From assembly GCF_015706575.1 (NCBI RefSeq), contig NW_024037053.1, forward strand, positions 4,030,001-4,094,000: DNA of 64,000 nt. Direction: 5' to 3'. Numbering within the stretch: position 1 is the stretch's first letter; the number at the start of each line of letters is the position of its first letter. The DNA comes from Patiria miniata. Taxonomy: Eukaryota > Echinodermata > Asteroidea > Valvatida > Asterinidae. The notes below the pieces were generated by a model. It was given only the letters and a program-made list of their open reading frames with translations. It ran no database searches and had not been told where the DNA came from. This document shows positions 13,701-24,464 of the stretch, in pieces. The translations under genes were made by a program, and so were the position numbers.

Positions 13701-16700
13701 GAGATCATTGAACCATTGAACGAGTTCCCTGTTGAATTGTATCGTACCTACAAGCACAAGATCATATGTAGTGAACAAATGGTAGACCACCTTTAAAATT
13801 GTCTTTTGCAAGTGCTACATTAATTGACCATGCATAATGCCATAATTTACGACAAAAATACTTAATATTCTTGACTAGGTACAACACAGGGCAATAGAAA
13901 GACCTTATCAACCAGATTTCACTCCGACGGACACTTTCATGGAAAATGAGACGGCCAGCGCTCCATTTGTACAGGACAATCTCAATCCAAGTACACAATA
14001 CGAATTCAAGGTTTCAGCTAGAAACCTGTGGAATGTGGGCGAGTCACAACTCGTGCAAGTTTACACTAAACCACCGAAAGGTAAGTGTCATTTTTCCTCA
14101 CGATATGGAACAGTGCTTTTGTAACTTACCTATGAATCCCAATTCTCCTTAATGTCTTGTTGGTATAGCGTATAGATCTTATGCATAGATCTTTGCTTCC
14201 CAGGATTGCTATGGCTATAGTGGATAGCACTAGCCATATCAATCCTGGGAGGCAAAGTAACAGAAATAGTAAATATAGATAGATACCACCACCAAGAAAT
14301 TAAAACAGTTGCAATACCACAAGTGGTATGGGCAGCCTTTAAACATCAATCCAAAATGGAAGATTTCTATTGTTTTAGCAATAGTGACGTTGACCTTTGA
14401 CCTGTCATCCCCCATATCAATATGCGTGATTAGACTACTAAGTGAAACTCACAAACCAAATTAGAAGTTTCTGAGTATACGGCCAGGGGATAAAAATCAT
14501 GTTGGCCGATTTCCTATTAAATAAAATCTTCTCCGTGTTTAATCAAAAGATACCGAACTTAAATAAACTCTCCATTTTTACCATAATTAAAAGTACGCAT
14601 TATAATAAGAAACAGTGCCCTTGCTCTTTTTTAACACATACATCATGTATGACAAAACTTGTTGTCTCTTAAACAGACATACTAGCCCCACCTCAACCGA
14701 CGGTATTCGAAGGCGAGACGACCGACACTACCGTAACAATTGGTCTAACAGCCCTGATCTCTGGTGGAAAGTACATAGAGTAAGTTGTACATCATTTTCA
14801 ATCTTCTTATAGAAGGATTTAAACTAGACCTTTGCAGAAAAACATACAATGAGGAATTTGCAAACAGTTTTAAGAGGATCAAAGCCTAATCTGGAACATC
14901 AGCCGACATTTGAAGAAGAAAAAAAGGTAGGGGAAAAAAACCACGTCGCCGCACCAATTTTTGGGCAAGCTCCATACAAGAAACCGGAGACTTCTTTGTT
15001 GGGCCTTAACAAGGGTTTCCTATAATCTTAAGATGACCGACTAGGATCTTCTTGCTGTCAAGCTGCAAAAACAATACATTCCCATTGTCAGAGATGCTGT
15101 TTCATGATGAATTAATAGTGTCATGCTTAGTGGCATCAAAATATGCCCATTTTTCTTCCCTTTCGTAGATCATACATCGTACAAGTGAAAAAGGTCAAGC
15201 CCACTGATGTGGCTCGAAGGGAAGCTTCGATCTCTCAACACTTCAGCGATTCCGCAGATAACTACATAGCTGCTGAATTCAACAAAAACAAAGTTCCAAA
15301 CAAATTTGTCGTCGGAGACTCCAAGATTTATGGAGACTATACCAATGCACCACTGCAGACAAACAGTGTCTATGAAATTCGGGTTGGTTCCGTCAGCAAG
15401 GGAAACGAAACGGTAAGCACGACATTCATCATCTCTTAAAAGTGCTCAAAATCTAAAGACGGATGCTTTTAAACTCTTGGCATGAATCTGAGTTTTAGAA
15501 AGAAGCAAGACACGAGATGTAAAATAAAGTGTGGAAGCACTTTGTTAAACTTCGGGTCTGATGACAAACTGGTCAACATGAATAGAGTGCATTGAAACTG
15601 ATTTGAATAATGAATGCAGAGAGAAAGTTTTCAATGTTTGAAAAAAAAAGGTTATTCGTTATCTAAATCTAATGTTGTGGAGTTATGTACTAAAAACTGG
15701 TTTTCAACGTTTTATTTTTTTCACTTCTTCGTTTTGGTTTACTTTAGGAAGCAACGGTGAAGTTTTCGCAAGCCTTGACCGTGAAAGGTATTCTCAAAAT
15801 AAAAAGCGCCATGTTCATAAAGTATTTAACTGGGTACCATGAGAGAGCCAGCAACATAATGTAATATATTTATAAATATCTCAAAAATAATCAGATACGA
15901 CTTGACTTTAACCAACAGCATTTGTTTCGCACCTCCCCGCTCAAGGCCACTTTCAGGATTTTAAGTAATGTAAAAAAAATAATTTTCTGTTAATTTTCAG
16001 TTACGATGATTGTAATTGAAGGTAAATTTCGTGTTCTGAATCTTCTTTACAGTATCACGGCCGAACGATTCCACAGGACTTGCTGTAGGAATGGTGTTTT
16101 TGGTATTGGCACTGGTGATAATTATTATAGCCGCCATCTTTGTTTACAAAAGGTAAAAACAAATCAATAGAAATATCAGCGATCATATATGTTAAATAGA
16201 GGGCGACCATGTAGAAAAGAGAAAGTAGCGGTGCCAAGTTGAAAACTTCACCCAATTTATTTTTGGAAATTGAATTAATTAACAGGAGATCCACTCAAGC
16301 TAAAGACATATCTGAGGGTAGGGGATCATTGATGCTGTCACTGGACCAACTACCAGAACAGAAAAATGATGACAGGGCAGGTATATTTGATTCGTTACCT
16401 TTGTTTTTCATTTTAACACTATATCCAAATATTTTCGGAGGTCAAACACAATTTGTTGATGTCTAGGGTCGACGAATGGTGTCATAACAATCGCACATTA
16501 TAAAACAGCAAAGTCGCCTAAACTAAATTATGTCTCTTTCGCCAGATTCTTCGTGTTGTCATTGTTCTCTCATTCTTCTCTCAAAATCTTTCAAGACAAA
16601 TTGTGTTGTACTGAGTCTGAAGTTAAAAAAAAAACTAAAGACTTCTTCCCGTTAAGAGTTTGCTGTCTTTCAAGAAGTCAATCTCACAATCTAATTGGTG

Positions 16701-19700
16701 ATTGATCCAAATGCGGTTCCCCCTTCACGGTTACTGAGGTAAACCGATGCTTACTTTATGTTTTTGCAGTAACTCAACCTAACGCATACAATGAGTGTGA
16801 TGAAGTGTGGGGTCAATCTACACCTGCGGAACCAACTACACCTGTGGAACCAATTACACCTGCGGAACCAACTACACCTGTGCCCGAGCCGAGGCAGAAG
16901 TCTTTCAAGAATCTAGTACCCGTTCGCATTGATAAGCTAGCTGACTACATAAAAACGAAGGAACTTGCAGGGGAAAGGGGATTTGAGGCAGACTACAAGG
17001 TACAGTTTTCGTTTGGATTGTTTCGATTGGTAGAGATTTGGCTACCGTATTTATTGTGTTTTTGGATAAACATAATCTGGGCATGTTGTACAAATTTTAA
17101 AGAGTTGGTAAAACTTGACGATGGTATATTGAATATTCCGCGGTGATATATTTTTGAAGTGAATTGTCAAGAGTATTATATAATCAATTATGTACGGTTT
17201 ACTGGGAAAAACACATAGAGAGAGAGCGATTTCAATTCTTAGGATTTACAGGTCAAAAATATTCAAATCAAAATTCGTGGTTCTCAATCCAGTTTGTCAT
17301 TTTATTTTTTAGACCCTTTCAGACGGTCCGTTACACCCGTGGACAGTGGCAAAGAAGCCAGAAAACAGGCAGAAGAACCGATTTGCCAACGTCATCGCCT
17401 GTATGTTCAATCTTTGAGAAGTTTTTCAAAAACCAAATCATATCACAGTTCTTCAATTAATTTAAGAGGTTTTCGTTTCATGTTTCTAACTATACACCGA
17501 TCTTCCCAACACAGATGATCATTCTCGCATTGTCTTGACGCGTTTAGAGGAGGACCCTCATTCGGACTACATTAATGCCTGCTACATAGATGTAAGTTAA
17601 CTAAATAACAGTGAGTTGGATTCTGGAATGACTCCATGAGTAATAAGTATAATAGCAAGCTTGCAATACTTGAGGCTTTTTTATCAGTAAGTCATATTAC
17701 AGGGGGCATCCAATATAATTTCTGCAAGTTGATACAGTTTTGCGTTTTTGACTGCAGGGATACAAAGAGACGGACAAGTACATCGCCAGCCAAGGTAACA
17801 TTTGTTAATATATTATTTTATAATAATTACCGAACATTTAATTATACTATTCTCAAGCTAAGGAATCGTTTTAAGCAACTTGCGACGGTAAAATTCGTTC
17901 TATAGTTAAACAAACGAGATACACTCAAATGTCTCCCTTATTACTTATGTCTCCCTACTGTATTACCGAAAATTTATAATTTTACTATTCTCGAGCTAAG
18001 GAATCGTTTTAAGCACCTTGCGACGGTAAAATTCGTTCTAGTTAAACAAACGAGATACACTCAAATGTCTCCCTTATTACTAATGTCTCCCTACTGTAAA
18101 ATAAGTTACTTCATGATCTCCCTAATGTACCGGTTGTTTCATTTGAGTTTGTATAAATCATATTCCCTCTACTATACCCAGGAAATATTAAAGCACATTG
18201 AATTTCATGTAATCTCATTAGGACCCAACAATGCGTCTCTCAATGACATGTGGCGGATGGTGTGGCAGATGAACGTGGACAAGATTGTCATGCTGACGAA
18301 TCCGGTGGAAAATGGAAAGGTGATGTGTTTAAGGACTGATATTAAAATTTATGAATATTTGTTTCCGACTAGTCTCAACGCGAACATCGTGAGAGCACGT
18401 TGTGAGGACAGCAATTTTCCAATGTGAGGTTGTAAAAAAAAAATAAGAGTTTTTTTTCACAATTACAATAAATTCGAACATTGTGGCAATGCCACTTCAA
18501 GCAGGTAAATGCAGGACTTACAAGACTAACTTCACAACCTTTTTAAATCAATTTGTCGTAAATTTTAGGCAAAGTGTCTGCAGTATTGGCCAACTACGGG
18601 AACTTCGGCGTATTCTGGTATAACTGTGGCGATTGCGGACGAACGAGTATTTCTGGACCACACAATTCGGATTTTCAAGATCATGCCGGTAAATGTTACC
18701 ACTTTGCACTTTTAACCTTTATCTAACATACGACATTCCATAGTAATTAAGTAGTTTTCAAACAATTTTCATTCTATTAATATAGATCGACAATGAAGAT
18801 GACTGTCGTTTGGTGAAGCAGTTTCACTACAACACCTGGCCAGACATGAAACCACCTGAATATCCGGCACCGTTGCTCAACTTCATGCGAGTGGTGAACG
18901 CTGAACACAACGAAGGACGAACTATTATACACTGCAGGTAAGATCGTTTGCTAAACCACCAGACAAAGCCTCATCCTTATGTAGCTCGATTACAATAGCA
19001 TTTTTCCAAAATACTCATAACATGCCAATCTCATCGACAGTGAGGAAGAAAAAAAATACCAGCTACAAACTTAGTCTCCATAGTAATAAGGATTATGTAC
19101 ACAAAAATGAAAAGAAACAGCTGCTTTAGGGAGGACACATATTCAAACATTATCATTCATATAAGATACTGTAGATTGAAAAGTTGTGTTCTCTTTGGTT
19201 CCATTTTAGTGCGGGCGTTGGTCGCACAGGGACGTACATCTGCCTTGAGTCAATGCTTGAACAGATGAAACAGGAGGGACAAGTCAATGTTCTTGCCTTC
19301 ATCCATCGCATGAGACAAAAACGGATCAAGATGGTACAGACTCCGGTAAGGTAGTCCAGTTACGCAAAAAAATTTTTTGACAAAACAAGAATTATCAGGA
19401 GCCATAGACTGATGAGTGTATCTGACACTGTATGAAATTACGTCAGTGTAGCCCAAACCTACGTTTCTACGACGGAATATTCTATCACACAAACAGTGAC
19501 CTTCTCTTCAGCAAAACAAGCTCTTAACTCACGTGTTCAACATGATAAAAAACTCTGATGCACCATCACAGCTTTAATTCAAAATACAAAACAAACACCA
19601 TCTAAGAGAAAACTTAAATTGACTTAAAAATTGTTAATTGACTTAAAGGCATCATTTTCGGATTGGTCAGGAAATCAAGACTTGATCTGGGTTATTTTTT

Positions 19701-22700
19701 TCAGGAGCAATACAAATTCATCTTCGACGCTCTCCTTGCGGCCTCTATGACTGGCGAGACTACCTACGATATGACAAACTTCCGTCGACAGCTGACTACT
19801 CTGAAGAAGACCGAAACTGGTTCCAAGAAAACAGGCATAGAGAAACAGTACAAGGTAGAGGACTCTGTTATTTATACAAGGACGGCAAAATCAGATTTTA
19901 TGTTTGCACAAGAGAGGACAGTTGAAAAAAAGGAATGATACTCAACTAAGTTTGACAAGTGGGGAAAATATTTTCTTGAAAAGTATTTCCTTGGAAAGGA
20001 CAATAAATGAAGCTTAGTTCATTTAGCGACATTTACAAATAACTTGCCTTCCACTACATGACCAAGAAAAAATTGCTCACAGTATTTTTTTTACGCCCTT
20101 TTGATTGATAAAACTGAATTAATCTGAATTTGCTTAGGACAGCTGAGAGAGACTCCTTAATCTAAGGAAGTTAACGTTTTATTTTAGACGTTGGGTGAAG
20201 TGCAACTGAGTCGTCGCAATAACCGCAGCAGATCAGCACAGCTACCAGAGAATGCATCCAAGAACAGATATCCAGATTTTATTCCAAGTGAGTGCCACGA
20301 TTTGAAGTGCAATTCATTCCATTAGATAATTTATTTAGAAAACAACCTGAGAAAAGGTTCGAAGATTTTACATTTTTATCTGAGGATTCATGCCTCCATA
20401 GTATCAACTTAATTGATATTTAGGGGGGAGACTGCATTTGATTTATAATTACAATATCAAGATAGCTACGTGATGTGTAAGAAAACACAAAGTAATATCA
20501 TGCTACCATGTCACATGATATTACTGCACTATATAAACATAGCCACGGGATTCCTCTGAATGTCAAGAAGACAATGTGACGGAAGGCAAACTGAAAAAAA
20601 CTACAATCATTCTGTAATTTAGATTACATTCGAGCACATAATTATTTGTTACAAACCACGCCAAATCAATGCAAATAACAGACCTAATAATGATAACTTG
20701 TGAAGCATTGGTGTCTAGATACAAACCCTATTCACCGTGTTGGAGTCTGATGATAAGCCTGAATTAAGATGTATGTTTTGAGATTGCTTGAAAGAATCAA
20801 CATCAGATTGTGATGTTGTTAGATGTTACATCCCTCAAGCAACATTTTGTTATTTACAGACCTAACAGTGGTATTTCTTTCTTGTAATATGGCATTTTCG
20901 CTGCAGCCGATCGATCCAGACCATTCTTGATGACCGACGTACACGAAGATGATACCAACTACATCAACGCAAGCTTCCTCCCGGTAATAAAGCAACTTTG
21001 TCTAAATTTCCCTTCACTGTCATATCGATTCAAGAATCCAAAGAAAACTCTGTAAATTGTACCGGTAGTTATCTGCCCAGCCTTTACAACTTTTGCCTGT
21101 ACTTGCTTACGTAAAATTACAAGTTAAAGTACAGCTCAAATCCCTTTCAATTTGCTCGGTGTTTAGGCTATCCTTGATTTTGATAAACTACTTGTAACAA
21201 GTTTGTACTCACCCTGCAGGGCTATCGCAAGAAGGACAGGTACATCGCGACCCAGATGCCGATGCCCAACACATCTGCTGACATTTGGCGTCTGGTGTAC
21301 GACCAGAAAGCGACTTGTATCGTCATGCTGAACCCTTTGGATGAGAACGACAAAGTTAGTCCTAAAAAGTTGCTTAAGAGAGCAAAACAAATATGTATAA
21401 CATGGATTTACTGCTTATTTAAGAAATAATAATGGTTTCATTGATTATTTCTCTGAATAGACAATGAGTCGTTACTGGCCAGAAGAGGGACCAATCGAAT
21501 TTGGCTCGCTGCTAGTGAAGCTGTTACAGACTACACAGTACAAGGGTGTTACTGGGCGCACGTTTTCTCTACGCAACAACAAAGCCAAAGTAAACTCTAA
21601 ATTTTTGTAACTATTATGAAACAAATGAAAAGTAATTTAAATAACACGTTCTGCCATGGGCAAATTATGTTTGAGAGAGACTTCTGTGGATCTAACATAT
21701 TCGACTGCACTTAACTTGAGAAAGGATATGCAATAGATACGAGTTGAATAGTTTTAGATTGTATATCGCGGCAGATCTACATATTTTACATCGTTAATCT
21801 CTACAAAGACAAGCCATAACCATGCACTTGATTAAACATCTCATCTTCAATTTAAAACAAAAAATATTCAAGCTCGAAAAGATGCAATACAATAAATTAG
21901 TTTCAACTCTATACTTTTGCAATCTTGTTTTAGTCTGAGCCCATACGAACTGTCTGCCAGTTCCAAGTCCAAGACTGGCCGTCGGATCAGCCGGTGCCCA
22001 GATCTCGACAAGGATTACTTACTCTCATGGAGGTGACTCAAAAATGGCACGAGGAAAGACCACCTATCGTGGTTCACTGCATGTAAGTAGCAATCAAAAT
22101 ACACGATAGTGCTGCTTGTTCAAATAGTCACTGTTCACCAGGGCCAATTTTTTTAAGGGATTCATCTCTCAACTTCAGATACATTTTGTAATATAAGTAC
22201 AGTACTTGTCACTGAATATTGAACTTTTAAACCCCAATTTTAGGATTAAGTGACTTGGAAATATTTTTTAAAGAGTCTGCATTTAAAAATTGTTCAATCA
22301 AGGAATGGATTTGGTCGCTCGGCCGTTTACTGCACTCTGATGTCGGTGATGGAACAGTTGCAAGAGGAGAATGTTGTAGACGTGTTTCAAGCCGTTCTTC
22401 GCCTCCGAGCAGTTAACGGCAGCATGATGTACTCTGTGGTGAGTTTATTCACTTATATATAACTTATTCACTTAATACGTAATGATTTGATACAAATTTA
22501 CAATTATGCGCAAAGCACAAGTTAAACATACTTAGTCCTTGTTTCCTTGTTTCTAGTACATCAATTCATACAATCTTTCTTTTCTTTTTGGGTGGGGATA
22601 AAGTTGTTCTTAGTTCTTTAAAGTACATGCTTTGGACGCTTTTCAATCTGAAAATAAATCAACTTCGGGTCCATGCAATGTAATTTTTTTCATGCAATCC

Positions 22701-23553
22701 TTGAAAATGCACATTTTTGTCCTATTTAATCTCCTTTCATTTTTCGTTTTGTCATTTTCAATGGTATTTGGGTACTTCATGCTAATACAAATTTACATTT
22801 TCACGAGCAAGTCACATTTATTTGAGCACTAAAAGTTGCTAGAATTTTAGATATTTTGCTGTCATGAATGTTCTTTTCTTTGGTGATTCGCTGTTGTGTC
22901 CGTAAATGACAGTAAGCCAATGAGCAAACTTTTCTCACAAATGTTTTCAAAGAGAACACGTTTGGGTTCACAGTTTCAACAGAAAACCCCTAAACTGAAC
23001 AGTGTCTTCCTTTAAAGGACATCACGGCAACGCTGCCCTCTGTTGTCTTCAAAAGCATGGACAATTTTAATGTTTAAAGAAGTTCACTTTTCAATAACAT
23101 TAACCAAAAAGTGATCTCAAAAAATTTCCAGAGGAGTAGAAAATTCCACAAAATATTTTCCTAAGAAAAAATGCATGTCATGATAACTTTAATGCTTTCA
23201 TGTTGTTATCATTCCACCTGTTCTTCAAAACTGTACAGCACAGATTTTACTCCGACCACCCGCAAGGGCCTATTACTATGACCGGTTTTCCAAACTCTAT
23301 TGAAACTGACCTCATTGTTCGGGTTTCAGTCGGTCAAGAATATAGAAACACTCAAGGCTTAAAACAAATTCTTGTGCAATGGCCTAGATTGACTTCGTTT
23401 TATCGGTTGAGTGTTTTTGGTATGAATTTATCTTTTTAACAACTGTTGATTGACACATGGATTGGATTCTCCGTTTGACAGGACCACTATGCGATGTGCT
23501 ACGATGTGTTCCAGGCCAACTTGGACTCGTCCACTGTCTACGAGAATCTCTAG
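1726..23553 (+). CDS. PTPR-A: lectin/Ig/EGF/FN3 receptor-type protein tyrosine phosphatase, tandem copy 1
   Basis: Complete gene of 38 coding exons, about 1773 residues: 1726-1798, 3249-3359, 5262-5366, 6758-7000, 7223-7336, 7861-7950, 8184-8423, 8677-8982, 9345-9608, 9827-9958, 10241-10396, 10777-10917, 11409-11699, 12530-12741, 13171-13237, 13434-13540, 13879-14080, 14677-14779, 15169-15412, 15748-15787, 16053-16152, 16286-16380, 16770-16999, 17313-17400, 17515-17591, 17758-17794, 18222-18319, 18569-18688, 18786-18937, 19210-19345, 19705-19854, 20188-20287, 20907-20983, 21220-21354, 21461-21589, 21934-22082, 22303-22438, 23482-23553. Every junction is GT/AG and the phases chain without a stop. 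Ectodomain modules are bounded by phase-1 introns, typical of shuffled extracellular domains. Predicted single-pass plasma-membrane receptor: the ectodomain binds an unknown ligand, possibly a glycan, and cytoplasmic D1 removes phosphate from tyrosine. The exact RPTP subfamily cannot be settled by eye. Confidence 0.93.
2664..3174. mobile_element. MITE with perfect 27-bp terminal inverted repeats
   Basis: GCCGTTCACAATTATCAACA at the left end (arm 2664-2690) is the exact reverse complement of 3148-3174. The 511-bp element lies in intron 1 of PTPR-A and is absent from the shorter intron 1 of PTPR-B. Inside are a two-copy tandem repeat (about 2731-2832) and a GC-rich patch. Confidence 0.8.
3249..7000 (+). 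CDS. PTPR-A exons 2-4: F-type lectin domain 1
   Basis: Residues about 25-177. Exon 2 carries GKPASQSS and AVDGD, exon 3 carries NPWWQLNL and INRMD, exon 4 ends the beta-sandwich with VVTARYVRVDI. These are hallmarks of the fucolectin/tachylectin-4/pentraxin-1 (F-type) fold. The RxDx4R part of the sugar-binding motif reads R-M-D-T-N-D-I-R across the exon 3/4 junction. The paired cysteines usual after RxD are absent. Exon 2's His (SHT) lies 31 residues before the Arg, against about 26 in classical members, so fucose binding is plausible but unproven. Confidence 0.85.
3864..4005. mobile_element. Fold-back element / long hairpin
   Basis: Two arms of about 65 bp meet around a 7-bp loop. The inner 22 bp of each arm (starting ACCGGTGTGAGTCTGGATGG) are perfect inverted copies and the outer parts are imperfect. 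Located in intron 2 of PTPR-A. Confidence 0.8.
7223..8423 (+). CDS. PTPR-A exons 5-7: second F-type lectin domain (only in copy A)
   Basis: Residues about 178-325. Exon 5 has LTSQSSEFNQSSADRAVD, exon 6 NPWWKVDL, exon 7 LTARYVSIDIP, so the fold signature and the three-exon layout repeat those of domain 1. The Arg of the sugar-binding RxD motif is replaced (KSWD), suggesting loss of canonical fucose binding. In PTPR-B only 391 bp separate the single lectin domain from the first Ig exon, so this module was gained in A or lost from B. Confidence 0.82.
8677..9608 (+). CDS. PTPR-A exons 8-9: two Ig-like domains
   Basis: Residues about 326-427 and 428-515. The second has the classical YRW...[10 protein letters not shown]-strand. 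The first resembles the N-terminal Ig of TIE receptors, but its F-strand reads VFYLEAS where PTPR-B has VFYCEAS, so copy A has lost the usual disulfide cysteine. Ig2 runs directly into IVRG and then the EGF module, the same junction seen in TIE receptors. Confidence 0.8.
9827..10917 (+). CDS. PTPR-A exons 10-12: three TIE-type EGF-like domains
   Basis: Residues about 516-658, one domain per exon. EGF1 reads [23 protein letters not shown]2 contains [20 protein letters not shown] and EGF3 contains [10 protein letters not shown]. The [12 protein letters not shown] string is, from memory, nearly the same as in vertebrate TIE2 EGF2, and the order and spacing also match. This is the strongest evidence for a TIE-like ectodomain. 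Confidence 0.86.
11409..15787 (+). CDS. PTPR-A exons 13-20: fibronectin-III domains and membrane-proximal module
   Basis: FN3-1 (exon 13, residues 659-755), FN3-2 (exons 14-15, 756-848) and FN3-3 (exons 16-17, 849-951) each show the FN3 landmarks of a Trp in the B strand and a Tyr-x-hydrophobic motif near the end (YSFQVAV, YEFKVSA). Exons 18-20 (952-1080) form a fourth module containing [18 protein letters not shown], a signature of the membrane-proximal region of LAR-like and R2B receptor phosphatases. Together they form the stalk between the EGF modules and the membrane. Confidence 0.85.
11749..12254. mobile_element. Putative hAT-like MITE with poly(G)/poly(C) near its ends
   Basis: CAGCTGCGTAGC at the left matches the right end CAGCGACATAGC (reverse complement) at 9 of 12 bases, followed inside by long G and C runs. 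In intron 13 of PTPR-A and absent from B. No clear target-site duplication. Confidence 0.4.
14191..14257. repeat. Imperfect inverted repeat in PTPR-A intron 17
   Basis: CTTTGCTTCCCAGGATTGCT and its inverted counterpart ending GGCAAAG form a stem with about 27-bp arms. The matching place in PTPR-B (about 45590-45650) lacks the outer left arm. Confidence 0.7.
16053..16999 (+). CDS. PTPR-A exons 21-23: transmembrane helix and juxtamembrane segment
   Basis: Exon 21 encodes about 22 hydrophobic residues ([20 protein letters not shown]) followed by basic YKRR, a stop-transfer signal. Exon 22 is polar. Exon 23 holds a repeated Pro/Thr/Glu segment ([19 protein letters not shown]) made by an 18-bp minisatellite, then [17 protein letters not shown], the helix preceding D1 in receptor phosphatases. 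Confidence 0.87.
16819..16884 (+). repeat. 18-bp coding minisatellite (Pro-Ala/Val-Glu-Pro-x-Thr)
   Basis: About 3.5 units of an ACACCTGCGGAACCAACT-type repeat encoding TPAEPT-like hexapeptides in the juxtamembrane region. The equivalent in PTPR-B is 48199-48264, with more homogeneous units. Confidence 0.85.
17313..19854 (+). CDS. PTPR-A exons 24-31: catalytic phosphatase domain D1
   Basis: The domain runs from [15 protein letters not shown] through [22 protein letters not shown] and QYWP to the WPD loop [11 protein letters not shown] (Asp about 1382), the P-loop [10 protein letters not shown] (nucleophile Cys about 1412, Arg about 1418) and the Q-loop VQTPEQY. All residues needed for cysteine-phosphatase chemistry are present. 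Oddities are Phe instead of Tyr in the KNRY phosphotyrosine loop, and Met instead of His after WPD. Predicted to be active. Confidence 0.9.
17831..18099 (+). repeat. 136-bp tandem duplication in PTPR-A intron 26
   Basis: Two head-to-tail copies (offset 136 bp, second from about 17967) share the ATGTCTCCCTTATTACT end. The PTPR-B intron has one copy only, so the duplication arose after the genes separated. Confidence 0.8.
20188..22438 (+). CDS. PTPR-A exons 32-37: second phosphatase domain D2, probably inactive
   Basis: Contains [40 protein letters not shown] and YWPEEGP. The general-acid loop is DWPSDQPVP, with Ser at about 1672 in place of the catalytic Asp. The P-loop is HCMNGFGRSA (Cys about 1704, Arg about 1710), which resembles the HCLNGGGRSG of R2B-type D2 domains. 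Cys and Arg remain but the acid is gone, so a regulatory or scaffolding role is likelier than catalysis. Confidence 0.88.
23482..23553 (+). CDS. PTPR-A exon 38: proximal terminal exon
   Basis: Encodes the last D2 helix and tail [20 protein letters not shown] followed by ENL and TAG. It joins in phase 0 to exon 37. The YENL end fits a YxN motif, the type bound by the Grb2 SH2 domain when phosphorylated; PTP-alpha has a comparable C-terminal Tyr (known family fact). Confidence 0.88.
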   Translation, partial: DHYAMCYDVFQANLDSSTVYENL

Positions 23554-23837
23554 AGAAAGATTCTCCTGGTGATAAATATCCTTCATCAAGAAATTATGAA
23601 ACAAAAATTGGAAATTTGCCAATTTCTGCCAAGTAACGCTAAGCTGTAAATTAAGATAGCTGTTAGGAACTTCAATGTTGCTTTCATTACTTAGCCCTAT
23701 TTCAAGTCTACTCCCAAGTATCTTGCATATAATTAAATTACAGAAAAGGTAAGAAAAAAGGTTGGTTTCCTAATACATTGAAAAAAAGGTGGATTGAATT
23801 GTTTGTTTTTTTTCTTTGCTCTAAATTTTCACAGCCA

Positions 23838-23843
23838 GATAAA
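23838..23843 (+). terminator. Weak poly(A)-signal variant GATAAA after proximal exon
   Basis: GATAAA lies 285 bp after the stop codon at the position where PTPR-B has a canonical AATAAA (55503-55508). Surrounding bases align between the copies. It may be a weaker processing signal. Confidence 0.35.
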
Positions 23844-24235
23844 ATAGGGTAAATGGTGGTCGATCAATTCGTTGTTTGTTTGTTTAGGTTTTTAGCGTGC
23901 GTTCTTAGCATTTTGTTTTGGAATGCATTCTTAACAGTTAACATGTAAATCAACTGTTTATTCTGTGTTTGCTGAGCTGTTTATAGGCCTTGCTGCCTGG
24001 CCCGCGATCAACTTAATTAATTAATTTGATCAGTTGATGAGTGCGTGCGCAACATGATTTTTTTTGGGGGGGGGGGGAATTATGATTACACAGTTGCTCA
24101 TGAGTCATGGATGACAGTCGAACACATAGCTATCAAAAAACTGACTCTTACAATAACCAGTAGGCAAAATCGCCACAGTGTCTCCACGAAGACAGCTTTT
24201 TCAGTATTTTAACTGCATAGGCTTCAAATACTGAA

Positions 24236-24420
24236 AATCGGCCGACAAGCGTTGGAAATTGATACAAAAATACCACTTTTCTTGAAAATGACAGTAAACC
24301 AGGTGCCATGATTTTACAGGATGCTTTACACTGTCATTCACTAACAGTCCAGCAAGGTATTTCAAAATGATTTGGTAGTTTTATTTTTTGATGTTTGCAA
24401 ATGTTGTATTTTCCCTTTAA
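24236..24420 (-). mobile_element. Partial copy of the TTAAAGGGAA inverted-repeat element
   Basis: Reverse-complement match by eye to the first third of the element at 32220-32755, ending at the same TTAAAGGGAA terminus. The other end is missing. It sits 44 bp before the alternative terminal exon of PTPR-A. Confidence 0.6.
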
Positions 24421-24464
24421 TTACTTAGTTGCAATTTTCATATGTGTATCGTTTCCGTGTTCAG

